Part shown: positions 55,215 to 61,991 of the stretch, in pieces
How positions within the stretch are numbered: position 1 is the stretch's first letter
How the letters are laid out: each line of letters opens with the position of its first letter
Assembly: GCA_026390935.1 (NCBI GenBank)
Contig: JAPLEZ010000149.1
Location: forward strand, 1-61,991
DNA: 61,991 bases
From: Bacteroidota bacterium
Lineage (GTDB): Bacteria > Bacteroidota > Bacteroidia > Flavobacteriales_C > GCA-002722245
Direction: 5' to 3'
Notes under the pieces: generated by a model
Databases searched by the model: none
Seen by the model: the letters and a program-made list of their open reading frames with translations, nothing else
Told to the model about the DNA's origin: nothing
Position numbers and translations under genes: made by a program

Positions 55215-56615
55215 ATGAGGGGAACGATAAACATACTACTAGTATTGGCTATTTTCTATTCTGAAAAAGCGCAATCACAAGCCATAAGTTTAATCTCGGG
55301 AAGTTATAGCAGCGCAAGTGCTACGGGTAGCACTTCTACTGGTAACGCGAGTTTAACTTACACTGCTCCGGCAGGATCCAACAGAATGTTGATTTTCGTA
55401 ATGTCGGTAGAGCGTGACCACAAGCCTCTGCCAAATGGCGACAACTGGGCCAATCCAGCGGTATTAGGAGGAAGTACTCCTGTGATATCCTTTGGAGGAA
55501 CCAACTTAACTTTAGTGGGGTGGTCGATTTCGTATTGGGCCAATGCCCCGGTATCGGAAACCACCACTAACATGAGCATTGAATTGCTGGTATACGCCAT
55601 GCCTGAAGCAAGCATTCCATCGGGATCAAATACTTTCACTATCGCTAGTAATTATAACAATCCCACTAATGCTGGTGATGAATCCATCTATGCTGCTATG
55701 GTATTTGACAATGTGAACAGTGCGTCAAACATTACTTATAGTGCTTGTGGTACCTGCACGTCAATTTCAACGAGTGCAGTAGATCCATTGAGCGCCGGAA
55801 ATGCTTTAGTAGCGTTGAGTGCAGCAGGAAGTAACCGAACCTACACTCAAGGTGCTGGATATACATTGATTGGTAGCACAACCACTGCCAATGCAAGTGG
55901 TACTTACACTTCAGCATCTATTTCAGAAAAGGACGGGAATGCACTAGGCTCGCAATTTATTACAGGGACAGCAAGTACACAAACCAGTCCATTTACCATT
56001 TCGGGTGATAGCAAAACATTTGGTGTTACAGAAATGATTTTGCGTTTGGTGACTTCAACAGCCTTACCTGTAACATTGATTGATTTTTCTGCAGAGAAAA
56101 AAAATGAAAATGTATTAGTTAAATGGTCCACTGGCGCCGAAATAAATAACGACTATTTTACCATTGAGCGTTCGGTAAACGGTGAAAATTTTGAAGCGAT
56201 TGCAACCATCAACGGAAAAGGAAATAGCAACAACGCATCAGAATACCAATTCATTGATGAACACGCTCCAAAAGGAACGGTATACTATAAATTGAAACAA
56301 ACCGACTATGATGGCACAACGGTTTCCTTTGACATGGAAGCAGTGAATATGGGCAAAGAAAAAAGCGTTTCGTCTCTGTTTCCAAATCCATGCAGTGAAT
56401 GTTCATACATTGATATCCGTGGAGAAAGCAAAAACGTCAAACAAATTTATATCACTGACAATTTAGGCAATAACGTTTTGGATGAAGTGCTGGTTTCTTA
56501 TGCTCCAGGCAGCACAATGAGAATTAATTTTAGCAATCCATTGGCGCCTGGAATGTACATGGTGAAAGTGAACAATGGAAATGACTGGACTGCAAATAAA
56601 TTGGTGGTGAAATAA
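55215..56615 (+). CDS. Secreted T9SS-sorted surface protein
   Basis: A 466-residue protein with signal peptide (1-22). A beta-rich N-terminal region (about 25-280, Ser/Thr/Gly-rich with ALVALSAAGSNRTY patterns) resembles a secreted stalk or lectin-like fold but is not recognised. A linker LPVTLIDFSAEKKNENVLVK (about 290), common just before Por domains, leads to a type A Por sorting tail (SLFPNPCSECSYIDI, ending GMYMVKVNNG). It is exported by the type IX system. The family function is unknown. Confidence 0.86.
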   Translation: MRGTINILLVLAIFYSEKAQSQAISLISGSYSSASATGSTSTGNASLTYTAPAGSNRMLIFVMSVERDHKPLPNGDNWANPAVLGGSTPVISFGGTNLTLVGWSISYWANAPVSETTTNMSIELLVYAMPEASIPSGSNTFTIASNYNNPTNAGDESIYAAMVFDNVNSASNITYSACGTCTSISTSAVDPLSAGNALVALSAAGSNRTYTQGAGYTLIGSTTTANASGTYTSASISEKDGNALGSQFITGTASTQTSPFTISGDSKTFGVTEMILRLVTSTALPVTLIDFSAEKKNENVLVKWSTGAEINNDYFTIERSVNGENFEAIATINGKGNSNNASEYQFIDEHAPKGTVYYKLKQTDYDGTTVSFDMEAVNMGKEKSVSSLFPNPCSECSYIDIRGESKNVKQIYITDNLGNNVLDEVLVSYAPGSTMRINFSNPLAPGMYMVKVNNGNDWTANKLVVK

Positions 56616-56618
56616 TTT

Positions 56619-56713
56619 GTCTGAACCTTGATTCACTTGATTAAAAGATAGAAGGATGAGTGTTACACGCTCAGATCTTTTAATTCTTTAATCAAGTGAA
56701 TCAAGGTTCAGAC
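56619..56713. repeat. Perfect 27-bp inverted repeat after the T9SS protein
   Basis: Arms 56619-56645 and 56687-56713 are exact reverse complements (core CTGAACCTTGATTCACTTGA). The spacer contains ATCTTTTAAT, which can pair with ATTAAAAGAT at the inner end of the left arm, so a second fold is possible. The right arm runs into the end of the next minus-strand gene. Confidence 0.92.
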
Positions 56714-56856
56714 GTTTTACATGAACCCTCATCACAGCCGCAATTTCCGCAACCGCCAGAGCTTTTCCTTTTCGCTATAACGCTTATATAAAATTTATAG
56801 CCGGCGATAATTACTGCCACTGCTACAATTCCATATGTGATTATTTCCTGTGTCAT
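56701..56856 (-). CDS. FeoB-associated Cys-rich membrane protein
   Basis: A 51-residue protein: one membrane helix (IITYGIVAVAVIIAGYKFYI) followed by a Cys-rich tail (SSGGCGNCGCDEGSCK) with four cysteines, matching the FeoB-associated Cys-rich family (PF12669). It likely helps Fe2+ uptake. Its ATG overlaps the feoB stop in an ATGA junction. The last four residues and the stop codon are encoded by the right arm of the inverted repeat, so the natural C-terminus may have been replaced. Confidence 0.88.
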   Translation of the reverse strand: MTQEIITYGIVAVAVIIAGYKFYISVIAKRKSSGGCGNCGCDEGSCKTSEP

Positions 56857-59261
56857 ACACCAACAAATATACTCCCAATTTGATAAACCAAAAACGCTAC
56901 ACCCCAAGCCATTACGGTGGTGTACACCATCATAAACACAGCCCACTTCCATCCTCCTGCTTCCTTTTTAACTGCTGCAATAACCGCTACACAAGGAAAA
57001 TAAATTAAAATAAAGAGCATAAAAGCAAAAGCAGATAAAGGCGTAAAAACTTTTTGTCCAACCTTTTCACCTTGCTTATAGGTGTGTTCTTGTAAACGGT
57101 TTTTTAACGTTGCAGAACTTTCATTCTTTGCGTCAGCTTCTCCCTGATATAAAACGCCCATCGTACTCACCACAATTTCTTTTGCAGCCATTCCTGTGAT
57201 CAGCGATACTCCCATCTTCCAATCGAAACCTAAAGGCTCAATCACAGGCTCCACAGCATGACCCATTTTCCCCATGAAAGAAGCTTCCATTTGTTCACTT
57301 GCTGTTTGCTGCGGATCGCGAGGAAAATAAGTCAATGCCCAAATGATCACCGAAGAAATTAATATCATTCCTCCCATTTTTTGGAGGTATTGATAAACAT
57401 TTCTCCACGAATGTAAAAGCAGTGATTTACCTGTAGGAATGCGGTAAGGAGGCAATTCCATCACAAAAGGGGAAGCTTCAGCCTTGAAAATAAATTTTTT
57501 GAAAACCAACGCCACCAATACGGCCAGCACAATTCCGATGATGTAAATTGAAAACAAAACTGTACCTGGATATTCAGGGAAAAAAGCACCAATGAGTAAA
57601 ATATAAACTGGCAATCGGGCGCTACACGACATAAATGGAGCGATTAACATCGTTAGCAACCGATTGTTTTTATCCTCAATTGTTCGCGTTGCCATTACCG
57701 CCGGAACATTGCAGCCAAAGCCCATTACAAGAGGGATAAATGATTTTCCGTGCAGCCCTATGCTGCGCATAAGTCTGTCCATAATAAACGCAGCACGCGC
57801 GATGTAGCCAGTGTCTTCCATCAACGAAATGAAAAAGAACAGAATTAAAATATTGGGCAAAAAAACAATCACACCACCCACTCCACCTATAACGCCATCA
57901 ATCAACAAATCCTTAAGCGGACCATCTTCCATATGTCCTTTCAACATTTCACTAAAGCTACCAACGAGCCCGTCAATCCAGTCCATAGGATACTGTCCGA
58001 TGGTAAAAGTAGCCTGAAACATCAACCACATAAAAAAGATAAACACCGGAAAACCCCAATATTTATTGGTTAAAAAGGAATCCAAAACTTCTGAACGTTG
58101 ACGTTTATCTTGCCATTCTTTTTTTAATGTGGCAGTTAACGCACCCGAAATAAATCCGTATTTGGCATCGGCAATCAAGGTTTCGCTATCTTCTTTAAAT
58201 TCTTCCTCCAACGATTGAATAGCAGTCAACGCTGTTTGTTGAACCACTTCACGATTGGCAAATTGCTTTAGTAACTTTAGTACGTGCTCATCTTTTTCAA
58301 TTAATTTAATTGCTAAAAAGCGAGGAGAAATAACATCGGTAATCTTTGTATTTTCTACAACAGCAATTTGTGTTTGAACAAGATCAATGGCTTCTTCAAT
58401 ATATTTTCCGTGACTTATATTGACTTGTTTCACCTCATTTTCCTTGCGCTCATAGGTTGAAATAACCGCTTTAAATAAATCAGCTATTCCTTTTTTCTTA
58501 AAGCCAACCGTTGGTATCATTAGAATGCCCAACATTTCACTCAATTGCTGATAATCCAATTGTGTCCCTTTTTTCTCCAGCTCATCGTACATGTTGAGCG
58601 CCATCACAACAGGAATATTCATGTCAATAAGCTGCGTGGTGAGAAATAAATTTCTTTCCAAATTGGCAGCATCAACGATATTGATCACAACATCTGGCTG
58701 GGCTTCAATGATGTGCTGGCGAACAAAAAGTTCTTCAGGAGAATATGCCGAAAGCGAATACGTGCCAGGTAAATCAGTGAGATTAAAAACATAACCATCC
58801 TGCATGAATTTGGAAGTATGCACATCCACCGTCACTCCCACATAATTCCCCACCTTTTGTTTGGCGCCTGATGCAGCATTGAATAAAGTTGTTTTGCCAC
58901 AATTAGGATTGCCTATAAAAGCAACATTAATAGTTTTTGTTTTGCTAAGCACATTTCTTTTGAAAATGGCATCGGGCAATGTTCCTGCAAATGGAGTTTC
59001 AAAGAGTTTTCCAGCTTCTTCGCGCGTTAACACTTCAATCAAATCCGCTTCACTTTTGCGCAAAGAAATATGATAACCCATTAGTTCATACTCCACAGGA
59101 TCCTTTAAGGGCGCATATTTTATTACAGAAATCTCCCGTCCTTTCACAAAGCCCATTTCAGTGATGCGCTTGCGAAAAGCACCCTGACCTTTCACACCCG
59201 TGATTATCCCTATATCCGCAAAAAAGGGATTATATTCGCGGTATGTGGTTACACGCTCCAA
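56853..59261 (-). CDS. feoB: Ferrous iron transporter FeoB with fused N-terminal FeoA domain
   Basis: About 802 residues. An FeoA SH3-like domain is fused at the front (GVKGQGAFRKRITEMGFVKG). The G domain follows, with GNPNCGKTTLFN (G1), DLPGTYSL (G3) and NMYDE (G4). Two gate/membrane domains follow, with GFGCNVPAVMATRT in the first. It imports Fe2+ across the inner membrane. No ATG fits the FeoA start: TTG at 59261 or GTG at 59276 would, and both lie inside the divergent pgeF gene. I give the TTG. FeoB is followed by its Cys-rich partner. Confidence 0.93.
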   Translation of the reverse strand: MERVTTYREYNPFFADIGIITGVKGQGAFRKRITEMGFVKGREISVIKYAPLKDPVEYELMGYHISLRKSEADLIEVLTREEAGKLFETPFAGTLPDAIFKRNVLSKTKTINVAFIGNPNCGKTTLFNAASGAKQKVGNYVGVTVDVHTSKFMQDGYVFNLTDLPGTYSLSAYSPEELFVRQHIIEAQPDVVINIVDAANLERNLFLTTQLIDMNIPVVMALNMYDELEKKGTQLDYQQLSEMLGILMIPTVGFKKKGIADLFKAVISTYERKENEVKQVNISHGKYIEEAIDLVQTQIAVVENTKITDVISPRFLAIKLIEKDEHVLKLLKQFANREVVQQTALTAIQSLEEEFKEDSETLIADAKYGFISGALTATLKKEWQDKRQRSEVLDSFLTNKYWGFPVFIFFMWLMFQATFTIGQYPMDWIDGLVGSFSEMLKGHMEDGPLKDLLIDGVIGGVGGVIVFLPNILILFFFISLMEDTGYIARAAFIMDRLMRSIGLHGKSFIPLVMGFGCNVPAVMATRTIEDKNNRLLTMLIAPFMSCSARLPVYILLIGAFFPEYPGTVLFSIYIIGIVLAVLVALVFKKFIFKAEASPFVMELPPYRIPTGKSLLLHSWRNVYQYLQKMGGMILISSVIIWALTYFPRDPQQTASEQMEASFMGKMGHAVEPVIEPLGFDWKMGVSLITGMAAKEIVVSTMGVLYQGEADAKNESSATLKNRLQEHTYKQGEKVGQKVFTPLSAFAFMLFILIYFPCVAVIAAVKKEAGGWKWAVFMMVYTTVMAWGVAFLVYQIGSIFVGV

Positions 59262-59944
59262 ATATTTCGGCAACACATGGTTTTTCAACACGCAGTGGTG
59301 GTGTGTCGCCAGCTCCTTTTGATTCAATGAATTTAGCTGGCCACGATGACGATCCGAACAACATTGAAAAAAACAGAGCGCTTGCTTTAGCAGCAATAAA
59401 TATAAATCCATCACAGATCGCCAACCTAAAACAAATTCATGGTTGTGATGTAGTGAAAGCTAAGCCCGGTACTTTTTCGGGTGATGCATTGGTAAGCAAC
59501 GAAAAAGGAATTGCATTGGCTGTGGCCGCTGCCGATTGTTATCCACTACTGTTTCATGATGAAAAAAATCATGTAATTGGCGCTGCACATGCCGGATGGC
59601 GAGGAACACTGGCTCGCATTGCCGAAAAAACCATTTTGCAAATGGTCGCTCTAGGCGCCGAAGCAAAATACATTCACATGGCCATCGGACCCGGCATTAG
59701 TCAACAAAATTTTGAAGTTGGCGAAGAAGTCATTCAACTTTTCCGCGATGCAAAATTCCCTGAAAAATGTTTTGACGGCCGACACTTAGATTTAATACAA
59801 GTGAATAAAACAGTGGCTATCCAAAGCCACCTCCTCCCCCAAAATATCTGGACCATGAATCGTTGTACCTATGAAAAAGATTTTTTTTCTTACCGCAGAG
59901 ACAATGGAAAAACGGGGAGAATGTGGGGGGTGATCTCCTTGTAA
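59243..59944 (+). CDS. pgeF: Purine nucleoside phosphorylase/polyphenol oxidoreductase family protein
   Basis: A 233-residue YfiH/LACC1-family protein starting MWLHAPNISATHGFSTRSGG. The zinc ligands are H66 (KQIHGCDVV), C99 (AAADCYPLL) and H116 (AAHAGWRGT). The family deaminates or phosphorolyses purine nucleosides, and in E. coli it edits peptidoglycan precursors. The start is set by the family's N-terminal pattern and overlaps the 5' end of the divergent feoB gene. Confidence 0.93.
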   Translation: MWLHAPNISATHGFSTRSGGVSPAPFDSMNLAGHDDDPNNIEKNRALALAAININPSQIANLKQIHGCDVVKAKPGTFSGDALVSNEKGIALAVAAADCYPLLFHDEKNHVIGAAHAGWRGTLARIAEKTILQMVALGAEAKYIHMAIGPGISQQNFEVGEEVIQLFRDAKFPEKCFDGRHLDLIQVNKTVAIQSHLLPQNIWTMNRCTYEKDFFSYRRDNGKTGRMWGVISL

Positions 59945-59948
59945 AAAC

Positions 59949-59985
59949 AAGAAGAGCTTCCATAATTTCTCTGAAAGCCCTTCTT
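59949..59985 (+). terminator. Probable terminator after pgeF
   Basis: AAGAAGAGCTT (59949-59959) pairs with AAGCCCTTCTT (59975-59985), with one mismatch. It lies 5 bp after the stop. The T tract is short. Confidence 0.5.
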
Positions 59986-60072
59986 ATTGTGCTACCGTTA
60001 GGACACTTTTAAATTCTAATTACCGCAAAGTCTCTTTCAGTAATAGCAACACACTTAGAACGTCCTTGCGAA

Positions 60073-60474
60073 AATTTTGTACTCAAAATTGAAGCAATCT
60101 CTTTTTTTCGTTTTTATTTTGCAGCAACTAACTAAATTAATATTATGGAAAAAGGTGGCTGGGTGTATATCCTGTCGGATCAATACAATAATGTCTTGTA
60201 CACTGGTGTTAGGGCAAATTTAAAAAGTAGAATCTACGAGCATAAAACTAAACAGCATCCGACGACCTTCATATCAACATACAATGTGAATAAACTAGTT
60301 TATTTTGAGTTTTTCAGCACTATTATTGAAGCTATTGAAATGGAGAAAAAAATTAAAGGAGGTTCTTGAGCAAAGAAAATTTTACGAATCGAGAAAATGA
60401 ATAGTCGCTGGTTAGATCTGTATACAGTAGATATGGAGGGATGATGAGATTGCTTTAATTTTGAGTACAAAATT
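60073..60474 (+). mobile_element. Small inverted-repeat-bounded cassette carrying a GIY-YIG gene
   Basis: Arms 60073-60101 and 60446-60474 (29 bp, one mismatch; core TTTTGAGTACAAAATT and AAGCAATCTC) face each other around the GIY-YIG gene, giving a unit of 402 bp. The right arm begins 2 bp after the far stop codon of the gene's extended frame. The arrangement suggests a gene-carrying miniature mobile element; no target duplication could be confirmed. Confidence 0.6.
60145..60369 (+). CDS. GIY-YIG nuclease, interrupted by an in-frame TGA
   Basis: A 74-residue URI-type GIY-YIG domain: GGWVYILSDQYNNVLYTGV holds the G-W/Y-V-Y-I-L and Y-T-G motifs, LKSRIYEHK has the catalytic Arg, and AIEMEKKIKGGS has the metal-binding Glu. 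Family members normally continue GSR-KK...LIExMNPxW.DLY. Here, after TGA (60367-60369), the same frame reads AKKILRIEKMNSRWLDLYTV up to 60444. A C-to-T change of an Arg CGA codon would create this TGA. It may be a pseudogene or a truncated protein that still folds. Confidence 0.75.
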   Translation: MEKGGWVYILSDQYNNVLYTGVRANLKSRIYEHKTKQHPTTFISTYNVNKLVYFEFFSTIIEAIEMEKKIKGGS

Positions 60475-60526
60475 ATCAAAACTGGAATCCCGCTTAGGGG
60501 AGTGGGAAGTGTGTGGGTTTTAAGAT

Positions 60527-60697
60527 TTATAGGGTAACAAATGGGTAACATTTATACCCAAAAACCAATATAATAAGACCTAAAGGAAACATGGTACCGA
60601 ATTTCTGCCATGCTATGGTTACTTGGTAACATTTCAAAGAATACACCCCAAGTATAATAAAAATAATGACCTTTTTCAAGTATTTTAGGGAATACAT
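60527..60697 (-). CDS. Possible small two-helix membrane protein
   Basis: A 56-residue frame starting MYSLKYLKKVIIFIILGVYS, with hydrophobic segments at about 9-20 and 36-47 and basic residues before the first. The composition is protein-like, but I recognise no family, and the C-terminus is formed from GTTACC repeats, so it may be a chance frame. A longer in-frame start at 60757 would overlap the weak 60714-60812 frame. Confidence 0.25.
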   Translation of the reverse strand: MYSLKYLKKVIIFIILGVYSLKCYQVTIAWQKFGTMFPLGLIILVFGYKCYPFVTL

Positions 60698-60949
60698 GTC
60701 TAAAGAAGATAATTCACTTTGCTCCTTTATCTTTGTCGCCCAATACGTCTGCCCCATAGCCGTTTTTACCCTTTACAACGATGTCATCAAATTCCCATAA
60801 ACTGAATTTCACCGCCCCGTAGTAGTTAATATTAGTGTAGGCAACTCGATAAACGAGCGAAAAAACGATAATAGTAATTTCTCTAAATTTTAAATCTCAG
60901 GATGAAGAAATACCATGTTTAGGGTATTTCCTGTTTCTTCTTCAGTTTA

Positions 60950-60957
60950 TAGCTTTG
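60950..60957 (+). promoter_or_regulatory. Candidate -7 box (TAGCTTTG) for the imelysin gene
   Basis: TAGCTTTG matches TAnnTTTG and lies 27 bp before the ATG. No clear -33 TTTG is seen at 19-21 bp. The upstream GAAATACC/GGTATTTC inverted repeat would overlap or flank the -33 region. Confidence 0.45.
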
Positions 60958-60984
60958 GCTTCTTATTTTTTAAATCACCACACT

Positions 60985-61991
60985 ATGAAAAAGTTTTTAA
61001 TTTTCTCCTTGTTCATGCTGACTATTATTACCGGATTTGATTCTTGTAAAAAAGAACCAAAAAAAGAGGACGATGTGGTAACTGATCCTAACGCAGCTCT
61101 TAAAAAAAGTATTATTGAGAACTACGCCGACATAGCTTATTATACTTATCTCGACAGCTATAATAAAGCTGTTGATTTAAAAACTGCCATTGATGCTTTT
61201 ACAAGCGATCCTACTAATACAACAAAGTTTGCCGGTGCGAAAGCTGCATGGCTTATTTCTCGCGAATCATACGGACAAACAGAAGCTTTTCGATTTGCTA
61301 ACGGACCAATTGATGACGCTAACGGACCGGAAGGATTATTAAATTCATGGCCTTTGGATGAAGCATATATTGATTATGTCAGTGGTGACGCAAATGCAGG
61401 AATTATTAATAACAATGTTTTGTATCCAACAATTAGCGAAAATATGTTGGACTCTTTAAATACAGTAGGTGGTGAAACAAACATTAGTGTGGGATATCAC
61501 GCAATAGAATTTTTATTGTGGGGACAAGATTTAACTGCTCCATCCGCTAAAATTCCCGGTCAACGTCCGAACACAGATTTTGTAGACGGAGGAACTGCAT
61601 CTAATCAATCACGAAGAAGACAATATCTTTCTATTTGCGCTGACCTTTTGGTAGATCATCTTGAATATGTTAAAAACGCTTGGGATCCGGCTGTATCAAA
61701 TAATTACAGAACAACATTTTTAGCTTTAAGTGCAAACGATGCTATTAAAAATATGATGACTGGCATTGGGGCTCTGAGTAAATCGGAACTTGCAGGACAA
61801 CGTATTTTCACTGCTTATGACAACCAAGATCAAGAAGACGAACATTCTTGTTTTAGCGATAATACACATCGTGATATTCGCTTAAATGCAGAAGGCATTA
61901 GAAATATATACACAGGGAATTACACGCGTGCTGATGGAATTAGTGTTGTTAGCGGAGAATCGCTGCATGACCTTTTGAAAGTTATTAATCC
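60985..61991 (+). CDS. Imelysin-like (peptidase M75-type) lipoprotein, 3' end outside window
   Basis: The frame is open from the ATG at 60985 to the window edge (about 335 residues). A lipoprotein signal peptide ends at FDSC (Cys 21; CKK follows). The imelysin signature GYHAIEFLLWGQD (G-x-H-x-x-E) lies near residue 172. KAAWLISRESYGQTEAFRF near 91 is another family stretch. Imelysins are iron-regulated, and several act in iron or heme uptake, although peptidase activity is doubtful. The protein is probably outer-membrane anchored. Its proximity to feoB suits an iron role. Confidence 0.9.
   Translation, partial: MKKFLIFSLFMLTIITGFDSCKKEPKKEDDVVTDPNAALKKSIIENYADIAYYTYLDSYNKAVDLKTAIDAFTSDPTNTTKFAGAKAAWLISRESYGQTEAFRFANGPIDDANGPEGLLNSWPLDEAYIDYVSGDANAGIINNNVLYPTISENMLDSLNTVGGETNISVGYHAIEFLLWGQDLTAPSAKIPGQRPNTDFVDGGTASNQSRRRQYLSICADLLVDHLEYVKNAWDPAVSNNYRTTFLALSANDAIKNMMTGIGALSKSELAGQRIFTAYDNQDQEDEHSCFSDNTHRDIRLNAEGIRNIYTGNYTRADGISVVSGESLHDLLKVIN

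Larger units (their letters stand above)
60475..60984. other. Intergenic stretch before the imelysin gene, with weak minus-strand frames
   Basis: No strong gene. On the minus strand two short frames look protein-like: 60714-60812 (GTG; KFSLWEFDDIVVKGKNGYGA) and 60527-60697. The plus strand near 60904-60929 has GAAATACC/GGTATTTC, a hairpin or operator 56 bp before the imelysin ATG. Short GGTAACA repeats occur near 60532-60552 and 60624-60632. Confidence 0.4.

Noticed and set aside
60367-60369. TGA in the GIY-YIG gene as a selenocysteine codon
   Set aside because: The position is normally Arg, no downstream SECIS-like stem is apparent, and UGA serves as an ordinary stop for other genes in the window.

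Overview
The window is about 62 kb of an AT-rich Bacteroidota chromosome; I cannot place it below phylum. The evidence is: secreted proteins ending in type IX secretion (Por) sorting domains; an ATP synthase operon with a long-N-terminus subunit a and no atpD/atpC; an argH-argF' pair of the acylornithine carbamoyltransferase type; TAnnTTTG -7 promoter boxes; lipoproteins with the CKK pattern after the lipobox cysteine; and many intergenic palindromic repeats. Most genes are core housekeeping genes. The unusual material lies in the gaps and in three short accessory stretches.

Layout. 1-144: end of an ISAs1-type insertion sequence. 536-11347 (all minus): Lrp regulator, hemW, sensor kinase, AsmA-like protein, RluB-type pseudouridine synthase, S41 protease, dCMP deaminase, nhaA, and an ArsR/SRPBCC pair. 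11610-15815 (plus): a dnaE-dinB polymerase cassette. 15920-16001: tRNA-Leu(CAA), minus. 16120-18294: prs-rplY-pth. 18759-19766: asd, minus. 19878-22055: secreted lamin-tail protein. 22261-23304: a toxin-antitoxin-like trio of small genes. 23376-25661: argH-argF'. 25850-31940: bactofilin, atpZ, an atpI-like gene and atpBEFHAG. 31940-38570: SGNH membrane protein, NtrY-like kinase, ROK kinase, crotonase. 38664-48482: T9SS protein, flippase, dut, nucleotidyltransferase, TPR lipoprotein, DUF4292 lipoprotein, EnvC-like protein. 48573-54010: tatA, lytic transglycosylase, SGNH protein, SGNH-MBOAT fusion. 54165-56615: two surface/secreted proteins. 56701-59944: feoB with its Cys-rich partner (minus), and pgeF. 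60073-60474: a GIY-YIG gene between inverted repeats. 60985-end: imelysin-like lipoprotein, cut by the window edge.

How the genes fit together. Envelope work dominates: cell-wall hydrolase activation (EnvC-like), glycan cleavage (MltD-like), probable O-acetylation (SGNH plus MBOAT), cell shape (bactofilin), lipid handling (AsmA-like), glycan export (flippase) and Tat export. Energy (ATP synthase), arginine biosynthesis, nucleotide metabolism (prs, dut, dCMP deaminase) and iron uptake (feoB, imelysin-like) make up most of the rest.

The most notable signals are: at least seven different inverted-repeat elements with long, mostly perfect arms, one of which forms the 5' end of the SGNH-MBOAT reading frame and another the stop codon of the FeoB partner; a two-copy dispersed repeat whose hairpin stems differ by compensatory changes; a GIY-YIG gene bounded by near-perfect 29-bp inverted repeats and interrupted by an in-frame TGA; a lipoprotein with a duplicated domain whose second copy has lost its histidines; and an HTH-less HigA-like antitoxin fragment beside an unrecognised protein.
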